Assembly (NCBI RefSeq): GCF_900454495.1
Contig: NZ_UGSI01000001.1
Coordinates: 3,906,001-3,970,000 of the forward strand
Length of the DNA stretch: 64,000 nucleotides
Reading direction: 5' to 3'
From: Paenibacillus macerans
GTDB taxonomy: Bacteria > Bacillota > Bacilli > Paenibacillales > Paenibacillaceae
The notes below the pieces were generated by a model that had not been told where the DNA came from, did not search any database, and worked only from the letters and a program-made list of their open reading frames with translations. Position 1 is the first letter of the stretch, and every line of letters begins with the position of its first letter. Positions 44,462 to 52,909 of this stretch are shown here, piece by piece. Both the position numbers and the translations under genes were made by a program.

Positions 44462-45754
44462 ATGAGCGAAACAAAAGAACAAGACCGCATCAAACTCAAA
44501 TCAAAGGTTTATTACGGATGGATTATCGTCCTGCTGACCTTTGCCACTTTGCTCGTATCGGCGGGCATCCGCTCGCTGCCCAGCGTTTTGCTCGTTCCGT
44601 TCGAACATGAATTCGGCTGGAGCCGCGGCAGCATTTCCAGCGTCATTTCGGTAGGTATTTTTCTTTACGGGCTGGTCGGCCCTTTCTCGGCTGCACTGCT
44701 GCTGAAATTCGGCTTCCGCAAAGTCATCGTATGTTCACTTGCCGTTTTGGGACTTAGCCTGGCCGTGACTCCTTTTATCCGCTCCTTATGGCAATTCGAG
44801 CTGCTGTGGGGGCTTGTCTCCGGGCTGGCGACAGGCATGATGGCCAATGTGCTGGGCGTGACGGTCAGCAATCAGTGGTTCGTGAAGCGCAAAGGGCTTG
44901 TCGTCGGCCTGCTGACGGCCAGCGCCGCTACCGGGCAACTGCTGTTTCTGCCGCTGTTCGCCAAATTGACGTCCGACTTCGGCTGGAGATACGCCGTTTA
45001 TACCGCCGTAGCCAGCATCGTAATCGTGCTTGCGGCCGTGGCCGTGTGGATGCGGAATCATCCGTATGACGTGGGCGCCGCACCGTATGGTTCAAGCGAA
45101 CTGGTGAAGCCGGCCCCTTTTCGCGGGAATATTTTTCTCGCGCCGCTGCAAAATTTACGGTTGGCCATGGGGAACGCGACGTTTTGGCTGCTTGCCGGCA
45201 CGTTCTTTTTTTGCGGCTTGTCCACGAACGGACTCATCGGCACGCATCTGATCGCCGCCTGCGGGGATCACGGAATATTGGAGGTAGCGGCCGCTGGACT
45301 GCTTGCCATGATGGGGGTGTTCGATTTGTTCGGCACCACGATTTCCGGCTGGTTGTCCGACCGCTTCGACAGCCGCAAGCTGCTGTTCTGCTATTACGGG
45401 CTGCGGGGATTGTCCCTGCTGTTCCTGCCCTTTGCCCTCAATAGCGCCTCGCCTTACATGCTTGTGGTCTTCTCCGTTTTTTACGGCCTGGACTGGATCG
45501 CGACCGTTCCGCCAACCGTCAAACTTGCGGGCGAAGCGTTCGGGAAAGAGAAATCCGGGATGATTTTCGGCTGGGTCGTCGTCGCCCACCAGCTCGGCGC
45601 TTCGGCGGCGGCTTTCGGCGCAGGCGCCCTGCGCGACTGGCTCGGCAGCTACTCGCAGGCTTTCGTCATCGCCGGCTTCTTATGTTTCGTCGCCTCGGTG
45701 ATGGCGGTGCAAATCCGCAAAAACAAACGCGGCGGCGCCCGGGCGGCGGCTTAA
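44462..45754 (+). CDS. MFS transporter
   Basis: A 430-residue major facilitator with twelve predicted helices. It starts SKVYYGWIIVLLTFATLLVSAGIRSLPSVLLVPFEHEFGWSRGSISS, typical of the oxalate/formate-antiporter and monocarboxylate-like branch, and has LSDRFDSRKLLFCYYG in the 8-9 loop. The ATG at 44462 follows GAGGGAG. Probably controlled by the preceding MarR protein through the shared palindrome; substrate unknown. Confidence 0.9.
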   Translation: MSETKEQDRIKLKSKVYYGWIIVLLTFATLLVSAGIRSLPSVLLVPFEHEFGWSRGSISSVISVGIFLYGLVGPFSAALLLKFGFRKVIVCSLAVLGLSLAVTPFIRSLWQFELLWGLVSGLATGMMANVLGVTVSNQWFVKRKGLVVGLLTASAATGQLLFLPLFAKLTSDFGWRYAVYTAVASIVIVLAAVAVWMRNHPYDVGAAPYGSSELVKPAPFRGNIFLAPLQNLRLAMGNATFWLLAGTFFFCGLSTNGLIGTHLIAACGDHGILEVAAAGLLAMMGVFDLFGTTISGWLSDRFDSRKLLFCYYGLRGLSLLFLPFALNSASPYMLVVFSVFYGLDWIATVPPTVKLAGEAFGKEKSGMIFGWVVVAHQLGASAAAFGAGALRDWLGSYSQAFVIAGFLCFVASVMAVQIRKNKRGGARAAA

Positions 45755-45858
45755 CCCGCCGTAAGAAAAACTTCTATAGAGTAAGTGAGTTTGCGGTGGT
45801 AGCCACTACCTAGCGATAGCGGTAATTTTGGACCTCTGTCAAGAAAGTGGACACCCTT

Positions 45859-46692
45859 TTAAGCAACTTTTCTCTTATTAAATTGCGCAGCAAAGCGAAC
45901 CGGTGACAAATAGCCGAGTGAACCATGGATCCGTTTTCGGTTGTAGAAGAATTCAATGTAACGGTAGATCTCGTCATAGGCTTGCTGCTTGGTCTTAAAT
46001 CGCTTGCAGTAAATCAACTCCTTCTTGAGGATGCTGTGAAAGGATTCAATACAAGCATTGTCGTAGCAGTTGCCTTTGCGGCTCATGCTGGCTGTCATTT
46101 TGTAAATTTTGAGTTGTTCTCTGTACTCGTGGGACGCATATTGGCTCCCTCGATCCGAATGATGAATGAGCCCTTTTTTAGGCCTTTTGGCCACATAGGC
46201 ATCCTTCAGAGCGTCCAGAACAAGATCGGTTGTCATTCGGTCATTCAAACGCCAGCCCACGATCTCACGGGTGCATAGGTCCATAACGCTGGCAAGGTAC
46301 AGCCGACCTTCTCTACAAGGAATGTACGTAATGTCGGTAACCCAAACCTTATTGGGTTTGTTCACTTGAAACTGCTGGTTAAGGATATTGGGAGCAATCG
46401 GTAAGTCATGGTTAGAATCGGTAGTTTGCACTTTGTATTTACGTGCGACACAGGCGCGAAAGCCGAGCTCCCGCATGTATAAACCAATCGTCCTCTCCGT
46501 TACGTTCTCGCCTTCCTGATTCAGCAAGTACGTGATTTTAGGGGCCCCGTAACGCTGCTCGGAATCGTTGAAGTGATAAGTAATCCTTTTCAGCAGGTGT
46601 AACTTACGCAATGCTCGCTCACTCGGCTTTTTGTTTCGCCATTTGTAGTAGCCGCTCCGGGAAACTCTAAAAACCTGGCACATCTTCTCCAA
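45859..46692 (-). CDS. IS3 transposase OrfB (integrase core)
   Basis: A 277-residue frame with HTH_21 near the start (SGYYKWRNKKPS), then an rve integrase core. The DDE triad is visible: VWVTDITYIPCREGRLYLASVMDL, LIHHSDRGSQYAS and NACIESFHSILKKE. It is expressed as a fusion with OrfA by -1 frameshifting at the A-rich tract near the end of OrfA. The frame appears intact. Confidence 0.92.
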   Translation of the reverse strand: MEKMCQVFRVSRSGYYKWRNKKPSERALRKLHLLKRITYHFNDSEQRYGAPKITYLLNQEGENVTERTIGLYMRELGFRACVARKYKVQTTDSNHDLPIAPNILNQQFQVNKPNKVWVTDITYIPCREGRLYLASVMDLCTREIVGWRLNDRMTTDLVLDALKDAYVAKRPKKGLIHHSDRGSQYASHEYREQLKIYKMTASMSRKGNCYDNACIESFHSILKKELIYCKRFKTKQQAYDEIYRYIEFFYNRKRIHGSLGYLSPVRFAAQFNKRKVA

Positions 46693-46730
46693 AGAAAACT
46701 CGGAGCGGTGATCTTCAATAAACTGAAACC

Positions 46731-47048
46731 TTACTTCTTTGGTTTGCTGAAGATGTGCACTGCTTTTTTTACGATGGCCAGTTCCTCTTCCACATCGGCG
46801 ATACGCTGCTGGCTTTCGCGGAGTTCACGCTCTTTGTCTTTCAAGAGTTGTTCGAGTTCCCGAACGCGTTCGACGTTTGTGATGGGTTCGTTCTTAAACT
46901 CACGGTATTTCGCCTTCCAGGAATGCAATGTCTTTGCTGGGATATCTAGCTCCAAGGCTACGTCCTCCACCGACTTTGTCTGTTCTTGGAGATATTTTAC
47001 CGTTTGTCTCTTAAATTCTTCGTTATATCGTTTCCGTTGTTCACCCAT
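46731..47048 (-). CDS. IS3 transposase OrfA
   Basis: A 105-residue helix-turn-helix protein (YNEEFKRQTVKYLQEQTKSVEDVALELDIPAKTLHSWKAKYREF) with a leucine-zipper-like tail (VRELEQLLKDKERELRESQQRIADVEEELAIVKKAVHIF). A GAGGTG ribosome site precedes the ATG. It binds the IS ends and, fused with OrfB, forms the active transposase. Confidence 0.92.
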   Translation of the reverse strand: MGEQRKRYNEEFKRQTVKYLQEQTKSVEDVALELDIPAKTLHSWKAKYREFKNEPITNVERVRELEQLLKDKERELRESQQRIADVEEELAIVKKAVHIFSKPKK

Positions 47049-47139
47049 GTGAACACCTCCTCAGATAGTTCCATTATCTTTTTCTCTTAACGAGGTGTCC
47101 ACTTTTTATTCTAGCTCTATTTTTGGTCTTATTTTGATA

Positions 47140-47275
47140 AAAACCTTGGGTAGAACCCCAAACTGCCCCCATTTTCCAATAATAAAGGTAAAAAGTTCCT
47201 CTATTTTGAATAAGCACCCTGCTTTAGCAAAAATAGTGCCCTTTTTTACCGCTATTTCCGTAGACAAGGTACGCC
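47140..47275. repeat. AT-rich repeat related to family A, beside the IS3 copy
   Basis: Blocks AATAAAGGTAAAAAGTTCCT, CTCTATTTTGAATAAG and TTTTTTACCGCTATTTCCG echo the blocks of the 200-bp repeat. Confidence 0.45.
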
Positions 47276-47306
47276 TACTCCCAAATAAACTAACTCCCTT
47301 GACCAT

Positions 47307-48395
47307 TCAAGGGAGTTTAACCGGTTTCCCATACTTCACCAGCACATGCCACATGAGCTTAAGCTCCTGCAGTACTTCGGCATAAGTGCCGCGGTCGCTC
47401 CAAGCCGCAGGATCGCGCTTTAAATCCATGGCCGCCTCGCCGACCATGCGGACATCCACGAGCCCTTGTCCTGCAATACGCCTTGCCAGGGAAGGCATCG
47501 CCGGTCCCCGAAAATCGCTGGGCACCTCCTCTACCGGAAGCGCAAAGCCTTGATGCCAATATAGCTTAATCGAATACCGGCGGCACAGTTGTTCCAGCGT
47601 TTCTCCCACCGGGGCATTTTTGAACGAAGGGTCGGCCACCAGCGCCTCGACGTCTTTTTCCAATGAAATGTCGCCGTGTACCTGGGCTTCGATATAATGG
47701 TTCAAGTTGCGCTGAAGCTCCCTCCCCGCCGGGTCGGGAAACGGCTGATCCAACCGGGCCAGCAAATGCTCGAAAAATTTCCGCGGTGTCAGGTCCTTTT
47801 CGCCAAGCGCGGAATCCCTCAGAAAAATCTCCTTCAGCAGAGCCGCCAAAATCATATCGAACTCCGCCAACGTCCCTTTTTCCCTCGGGTCATCGTGGGA
47901 ATCCATATAAGTAAAGGTAGCCCGGCGGGTAACTTCCGGCGCCAGCAGGAAATAACACGACCCGAACCGCGGCGCCGGCCCGTCCGGATGCAGCATCAGG
48001 TTCAGGGCGCCGTATTTGGGCCGTTCGCCTGGCACGGTGCTTTCCGACGGATAGGCGCCTCCGAACAGCCGTTGCTCCCATTGATCCCGCGCCCCGCCGG
48101 GGTAGGCCGTCACGCTGCCGCTGGAAAGCAGCGTTTCGAACTGGCTTTTGTACAAACCCTGCTGAAGCATCGCCTCCGCAACGCTGCGCATCATCGGGTC
48201 CGGTCTGTCCGGATGAAAATGCATGGCGATCCGCGTGTGGGCCTTCAGTTTATCTATGGCCGCCTCGCAAGTGCCGGAAGCAATATTCGCCATTTGCAAA
48301 ATCTCCCGAATCTCTTGCCGAGCCTCCTCCTTGTATTTTACCGCGTAATCCGTAACATGCTCTAAGGCCAATCTTTGCGAATGGGTTAAATTCAT
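47307..48395 (-). CDS. DUF3626 protein
   Basis: A 362-residue protein of the DUF3626 type, recognised by MNLTHSQRLALEHV, TRIAMHFHPDRPDPMMRSVAEAML, YPGGARDQWEQRLFGGAY, and RPKYGALNLMLHPDGPAPRFGSCYFLL. The HFHPDR motif and the clustered His/Asp/Arg residues suggest an enzyme, but no function is established. The ATG at 48395 has GAGCAGG nine bases upstream. It lies between the IS3 copy and a gene remnant, so its neighbourhood is unstable. Confidence 0.75.
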   Translation of the reverse strand: MNLTHSQRLALEHVTDYAVKYKEEARQEIREILQMANIASGTCEAAIDKLKAHTRIAMHFHPDRPDPMMRSVAEAMLQQGLYKSQFETLLSSGSVTAYPGGARDQWEQRLFGGAYPSESTVPGERPKYGALNLMLHPDGPAPRFGSCYFLLAPEVTRRATFTYMDSHDDPREKGTLAEFDMILAALLKEIFLRDSALGEKDLTPRKFFEHLLARLDQPFPDPAGRELQRNLNHYIEAQVHGDISLEKDVEALVADPSFKNAPVGETLEQLCRRYSIKLYWHQGFALPVEEVPSDFRGPAMPSLARRIAGQGLVDVRMVGEAAMDLKRDPAAWSDRGTYAEVLQELKLMWHVLVKYGKPVKLP

Positions 48396-48557
48396 AGACA
48401 GATACCTGCTCTTTCCTCGTTGAACTCTTCTACAAACCATTAATTTAAATTAGTATATGCCCAATCTTTGGGAGACGATGTGATATTATCGCCAGCCAAT
48501 TAAAATAGTTTGGTATCTTATTGAAAAATCAATGTGATGCAAAGGGGCGATACAGGA

Positions 48558-48816
48558 ATGATTCGTATTGGATTGATCGAGATTATGATCCGCAAGTTAA
48601 AGCGCATGCCGCCATTCCGGAAGCCTTCAAACTATTCATTACTCCACTCACCTGTTCAGTTAGTGAAACCACCCATACCTTCCGCCCGAACGCTCGGCGT
48701 TTAAAAGCATCGTTCATCCGTTGATCCGGGCATTTGTGCAGGCGGCGATGATCGCAAATAATACTGTAATTCATGGTTCCTTTATCTATGCGATGGGCTG
48801 TTGTATGATAGAATAA
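48558..48816 (+). pseudogene. Remnant of a CTP-synthase-C-terminus-like glutamine amidotransferase
   Basis: MIRIGLI in one frame, then DYDPQVKAHAAIPEAFKLF after a one-base shift, recalls the start of the 'CTP synthase C-terminal region-related' class I GATase-like family (IGLIGDYDP...AHxAIPxAL). The sequence then jumps to an ending that could be its C-terminus (HPLIRAFVQAAMIANNTVIHGSF, stop at 48814). About 150 central residues with the catalytic site are missing. The match is from memory of the family and is tentative. Confidence 0.4.
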
Positions 48817-48857
48817 TTATGTTTGACGATTATGATTAGAGAAAGGGACGTCTTGGA

Positions 48858-49427
48858 TTGGCACAGTTATTTTTCAAATACGGGGCAATGAACAGCGGCA
48901 AATCGATTGAAATTTTGAAGGTTGCCCACAATTACGAAGAACAGAACAAACCCGTGCTTATTTTCACTTCAGGCATCGACAACCGCGATGAGGTCGGTTT
49001 CGTCTCGTCGCGGATCGGCTTGCGCCGGGAAGCCATCCCAATCTACGAGGATACCGATATTTTCGAAATCGTCCGAACCCATATCCCCAAGCTGTACTGC
49101 GTGCTGGTGGACGAATGCCAGTTCCTGAGCGAGGGCAGCATTAAGCAATTGGTCCGGATCGTCGACGAGCTGGATATCCCGGTGATGGCGTTCGGGCTGA
49201 AAAACGACTTCCAAAACCAGCTCTTTGAAGGAAGCCGGCTACTGCTCATCTACGCCGACAAAATCGAAGAAATGAAGACGATTTGCTGGTTCTGCGCGCG
49301 CAAGGCGACGATGAACCTGCGGGTGGAAAACGGCAAACCCGTCTACACGGGCGAGCAGATCCAAATCGGCGGCAATGAATCGTATTATCCGGTCTGCCGC
49401 AAATGCCACGCAAATCCGCCGTTGTAA
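48858..49427 (+). CDS. tdk: Thymidine kinase (type II)
   Basis: A 189-residue type II thymidine kinase: P-loop GAMNSGKS (9-16), Walker B VLVDECQFLS, lasso region with four zinc cysteines (CWFCARK and CRKCHANP) and YPVCRKC near the end. It phosphorylates thymidine and deoxyuridine in nucleotide salvage. The start is TTG at 48858, with AAAGGGA nine bases upstream; the protein begins directly with the usual MAQLFFKYGAMNSGK. Confidence 0.95.
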   Translation: MAQLFFKYGAMNSGKSIEILKVAHNYEEQNKPVLIFTSGIDNRDEVGFVSSRIGLRREAIPIYEDTDIFEIVRTHIPKLYCVLVDECQFLSEGSIKQLVRIVDELDIPVMAFGLKNDFQNQLFEGSRLLLIYADKIEEMKTICWFCARKATMNLRVENGKPVYTGEQIQIGGNESYYPVCRKCHANPPL

Positions 49428-49573
49428 TTGTAGGGGATTTTGCAAACCTCTGTTTTTCGAAAATAACGGCTCTGGTGTCCCATAGGCAGCTTGCAAAATA
49501 GAAAAACACTGCTTCGTTTGGTTAAGCGAGAGTGACGAGCTTCTACGGCAGATCAACATTCGCTGTCCGTGCG

Positions 49574-51020
49574 CTTTGCACGATTATCCCGTTTGATCAG
49601 GTAGCAGAGAAACAGGCAAGCTCGGGAGAAGAAATTATTTGGTGGAGAAGCAGATAGGTTTGAGATAATTTAGACGGGCTTAGGAAAAGGAACCAGGTTT
49701 AGGGGAGGTGAAACAGACCGGACGGGAGATCAAGACAGGGGTTAAGGACAAGACGCGCGGGAAACGAAAAGACCGTGATTTTGCTGTAGCCTGAACCCTT
49801 CCATCTGGAGCAACGCTCGCACTCTTCATGCTAACCCACATCAATCAAATTGATCCGCATTAAGCTAACCCTTCCGTTCCAGGTCCACGATCAGGCCGCA
49901 GCCGCAAGGGGCTGATTGGGTTGGCGCGCGATCAGCTTGCGGTAAGGGATCGCCGGAATCGCCACACACATCTGCAGCAACTTCTGCCGCATCGTTTCTT
50001 CCGCTCCGGGCAGTCCTCCGGGCAGGCGCAACCGGCGGCGTCCGGTGTATTCGTTCAGGTACGCCTGCAGATGTTTCAGTCCCAAGGCTCCATACGTACT
50101 CTTCAGCGATTCCCACGCCTCTCTCACCACTTTCCGCAAGGGCGCATACAGCCGAAAGGCCTGAGGGAACAACTGTACCGCCGATGTACGGACATCCACA
50201 TGCCCGCTAATAAACGCGGTTAGATCGTGACGGTTTGCCCTCTTTTCGCCTCCCCGCTTATTTGGCACCAGGCGGATTTTGACCTGCTCCGGCTCGCCCG
50301 AATCCTTGACCGTGCAGCCGGCCACGACCGCCGAGGCGTACGGATGCGAAAGCTGACACTGGGACGGATTACGCCCATACTGATCGCTGTTCACCTTCAC
50401 GTCTCCAGAGAGCAGCTCCCGGGCATCGAACTCCCCTACGGAATGACGTATTTTGTGCAGCATTGACCAGGCGGTCTTGTAGGTGACCCGGATCACCTTG
50501 CTCAGCCGCAGCGCCGAGATGCCGTCAGGGAGCAGGAACAACTCCAGAGCGTGAAACCACTTCACCAGGGGGAGATGCGTTCCTTCAAAAATCGTGCCGA
50601 CCAAAGGCGATGTTTGATGCTTGCATTTCCCGCACTCGAACAAAGGGATATGCCGGGAGGTCAGACGGCTGCACCGGGTGTGAGCGCAGCGCGGGCAGAC
50701 AAAGCCGTTTGGCCACTTCATCGCGATTAGCGCTTCCATGCAGTCCTGCTCGCTGTTAAAACGGCTGCTGAATGGCTGATGTTCCGTTCCCGTATTGATC
50801 TCCATGTTTACTCGCCCCCGAATAAAGAATATACGAACGTAAGTTCCATTTATTTCATTATACCAAACATGCGTTCCCTTATCAAGCCGAAAATCTCACC
50901 TGAACCGCCTCATTTTTTTCCTTATCTTTTTTGTTTGTTTTTTCTTCTCTTTTTTTGGAACCCATGACTTGCTTTAGCCCCACCCCCTGCTCCATGAACG
51001 AAAGGGATAATCGTGCAAAG
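49574..51020 (-). mobile_element. IS1595-like element or transposase gene inside a mini-element
   Basis: CTTTGCACGATTATCCC (49574-49590) and its exact inverse GGGATAATCGTGCAAAG (51004-51020) flank the transposase gene at 49891-50805. The same ends occur 67 bp apart at 9880-9946. So either this is the full element and the other a deletion derivative, or a transposase gene has entered a 67-bp mini-element. Other DNA between 49428 and 49890 has no gene. Confidence 0.6.
49891..50805 (-). CDS. IS1595-like transposase with zinc ribbon
   Basis: A 304-residue protein: N-terminal transposase zinc ribbon (CPRC and CGKC, about residues 38-63, in MKWPNGFVCPRCAHTRCSR), then helix HALELFLLPDGISALRLSKVIRVTYKTAWSMLHKIR typical of IS1595 (ISXO2-like) transposases, and a C-terminal KHLQAYLNEYTGRRRLRLP matching the LxEFxFRxNRR block. 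At the place of the first catalytic Asp (usual VEVDE) this copy reads VKVNSDQYG, and a second Asp is not evident, so it may be inactive or repurposed. Confidence 0.8.
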   Translation of the reverse strand: MEINTGTEHQPFSSRFNSEQDCMEALIAMKWPNGFVCPRCAHTRCSRLTSRHIPLFECGKCKHQTSPLVGTIFEGTHLPLVKWFHALELFLLPDGISALRLSKVIRVTYKTAWSMLHKIRHSVGEFDARELLSGDVKVNSDQYGRNPSQCQLSHPYASAVVAGCTVKDSGEPEQVKIRLVPNKRGGEKRANRHDLTAFISGHVDVRTSAVQLFPQAFRLYAPLRKVVREAWESLKSTYGALGLKHLQAYLNEYTGRRRLRLPGGLPGAEETMRQKLLQMCVAIPAIPYRKLIARQPNQPLAAAA

Positions 51021-51044
51021 GCAGGCAGCAGGCAGGAACACCAA

Positions 51045-51357
51045 GACACGAACCCTTTAGACAGTCCCTTTAAACAGCCCCCTCACCTGGCGTCGATTTG
51101 TGACACGGCTCGAAACGGCTACGGTGCAAAAGGTAGATACACTGACCCTGCCGGATCGTGACGCCCTCTTCATCGTTGACGCTTCCATGCTTCCTTGTTT
51201 AAACGAAATAGCAGCAAAGCGGTCGAGTTGCTTGCCCGATTTAGAGATCATGCCACCGGCACGTTTTACAAGGGATCTCCTATGCTCTTGATCAACGAAG
51301 TAGCCCAAAAAGCCGGGAAGACACTGTCCGCCTCAGATTCAGCGAATTCTAAAAGGT
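51045..51357 (+). pseudogene. Transposase remnant (IS4/IS701-like)
   Basis: WRRFVTRLETATVQKVDTLTLPDRDALFIVD is in one frame and NSSKAVELLARFRDHATGTFYKG in another, the order seen in the DDE transposases of a Paenibacillus IS4/IS701-type element. A short unrelated tail runs to the stop near 51357. Both ends of the element are missing. Assignment is from remembered family sequence. Confidence 0.5.
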
Positions 51358-51371
51358 AAAAAAGGCGAGGG

Positions 51372-52094
51372 TTAGTTATCCCCGGCTTTTTGCGTTGATC
51401 GCTCCCCCTCAATCACGAATACCCCCATCCTTTTTAGATAAGGCAGATAAAACCGGTAGGGCGGCCGGTTTACGGGGACGATCCGATTCAGGAACGCTTC
51501 CGCTCCCGCAGGGAAACGCGAACCGTGCTGCCCGTAGAAGTCGGCCGCGTCCTCGCGGGATACAAAAGGCTGGCCAAATTCCAGCGCCGTCTCTTTCAGG
51601 GAATAGCGGACTCCACTTTCGCTTAGACGCTCCTCAAGCTTGCCCGCCGTGAGCCGCACCCGGCCCGCCCCGGCCCCGCTTCGTCCCGTCAAGTTGCTGC
51701 CTTCATCCCAATCGGCAATTACAATCAGCTTGCGGCAATACGGCAAAAAGCGTTCGGCCGACAGGCTGCCGAAATAGGACAGCAAGATGACGTCGCACCA
51801 TGGCTCGCTGTCAAAGGCATCGTTAAGCCGCACTTCGATATTGCCGATTTGCTTGGCGGCTATATCTTCGGTCAGCGAAGCCAAGGCGGCTTCGTTGATA
51901 TCCACGCACACGATTTTGCCCACGCTGTCACGCCATTGCTGCGACAGGAGCCCGAGGCCGCAGCCGATATCAAACAAAGTTTCGCTGCCCGCAATGACGG
52001 GGCGCAGCCGCTCCGCCAGCTTTTCGTGAAATCCGGTGTAGGCGCTGGCCGCCTTAAACCAGCCGACCGTATTCGCATTCCAAGTAAACTGCAT
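51372..52094 (-). CDS. Class I SAM-dependent methyltransferase
   Basis: A 240-residue Rossmann methyltransferase: motif I LFDIGCGLGLL (about residues 42-52), motif II IVCVDIN, post-I DAFDSEPWCDVILLSYFG. The ATG at 52094 follows GGGGGATAACG. It is the last gene of an operon with a DUF364 protein, an ABC ATPase and a GTPase, so its substrate may be a metal-binding small molecule or cofactor made or handled by that operon. It is not one of the standard named methyltransferases that I know. Confidence 0.85.
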   Translation of the reverse strand: MQFTWNANTVGWFKAASAYTGFHEKLAERLRPVIAGSETLFDIGCGLGLLSQQWRDSVGKIVCVDINEAALASLTEDIAAKQIGNIEVRLNDAFDSEPWCDVILLSYFGSLSAERFLPYCRKLIVIADWDEGSNLTGRSGAGAGRVRLTAGKLEERLSESGVRYSLKETALEFGQPFVSREDAADFYGQHGSRFPAGAEAFLNRIVPVNRPPYRFYLPYLKRMGVFVIEGERSTQKAGDN

Positions 52095-52108
52095 CGTTAT
52101 CCCCCTAT

Positions 52109-52867
52109 TCATGATTGAAACCTCAGGCTGGTTTTCTGAGCCGAGGCGTAAATTTTGCCGCTTTCCTGGCCGCAGCAGATACGCCGGGCCCGCTCGCCGT
52201 CCTTGATCGTGATCCCGGACAGATCGGAGACGCCAAACTGCTCAAGCACCGGCGCCATAGGCGTCGAGGGACCGACGATGACTACCTTGGCCCCCCGTGA
52301 CAACCCCAAAAGCCGCGGCATTGCTTTATTGGTCAGCGCGGCGCTGGTGATGACAACAAATTCGGCCTCCGGCAAAATATATTCGGCGGCGGTATACGGA
52401 AAATCGCCCTCCTTCGGCTCGAATTCGAGAACCGACAGGTCGCACACCGGCCGGAACAGCTGATCCAGATAATGAAAATGCCCCACCACCGCCACTTTTT
52501 TGTCCCGGATGGCCGCTTGGTAGGAAATGAACGGATCATATATCCGGTCCTCCGTAAAACGGGCGTCGGAAACGGGAACGCCATTGGCCTTGGCGACGGG
52601 CAAGGCATTGTAATAGGCGTTGATCGCCGCCTGGCCGACGCCGGCTTCCTGCAGATTCCACGACTTCACGCATGCGGCAAGATCCCGCAGCTTCATGCCC
52701 GGATTTTTCTGTCTAAGAACGGTCGGTCTAGTCCTTCCCGCCGGCACTCCGCTAAAGCCGCAGCCCAAATTGCTGCGTACGAAGGCCGTGCCGGGCCCGC
52801 ACACCAAATCCTCCACCGTGCAGGAATCGTCAATCCCTTCAATTAACGCGTCGTATAATTCCCACAT
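52109..52867 (-). CDS. DUF364 (putative heavy-metal chelation) protein
   Basis: A 252-residue protein with an enolase-like N-terminal DUF4213 part (GPGTAFVRSNLGCGFSG...GMKLRDLAACVKSWNLQEAGVGQAAINAYYN) and a C-terminal Rossmann-like DUF364 part (VAVVGHFHYLDQL, VLEFEPKEGDFPYTAAEYILPEAEFVVITSAALTNKAMPRLL, VVIVGPSTPMAPVLEQFG). The start at 52867 has GGGGAG eight bases upstream. DUF364 proteins are called putative heavy-metal chelation proteins by fold and context only. Its neighbours, a CobW/HypB-like GTPase and a metal-chelate-type ABC transporter, fit that idea. Confidence 0.85.
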   Translation of the reverse strand: MWELYDALIEGIDDSCTVEDLVCGPGTAFVRSNLGCGFSGVPAGRTRPTVLRQKNPGMKLRDLAACVKSWNLQEAGVGQAAINAYYNALPVAKANGVPVSDARFTEDRIYDPFISYQAAIRDKKVAVVGHFHYLDQLFRPVCDLSVLEFEPKEGDFPYTAAEYILPEAEFVVITSAALTNKAMPRLLGLSRGAKVVIVGPSTPMAPVLEQFGVSDLSGITIKDGERARRICCGQESGKIYASAQKTSLRFQS

Positions 52868-52909
52868 ATTCATCTCTCCCCTCAACTAAAGAGGTAGTTC
52901 AATCCCCAC

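Larger units (their letters stand above)
45837..47113 (-). mobile_element. IS3 family insertion sequence (IS150-like)
   Basis: About 1.28 kb with imperfect inverted ends sharing AGTGGACACC (TGTCAAGAAAGTGGACACC on the left, TAGAATAAAAAGTGGACACC on the right) and two overlapping transposase frames. Exact ends and target duplication cannot be fixed by eye. The flanks (TAGCGGTAATTTTGG to the left, CTCTATTTTTGGTCTTATTT to the right) look like pieces of the family A intergenic repeat, so it may have inserted into a copy. Confidence 0.85.
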
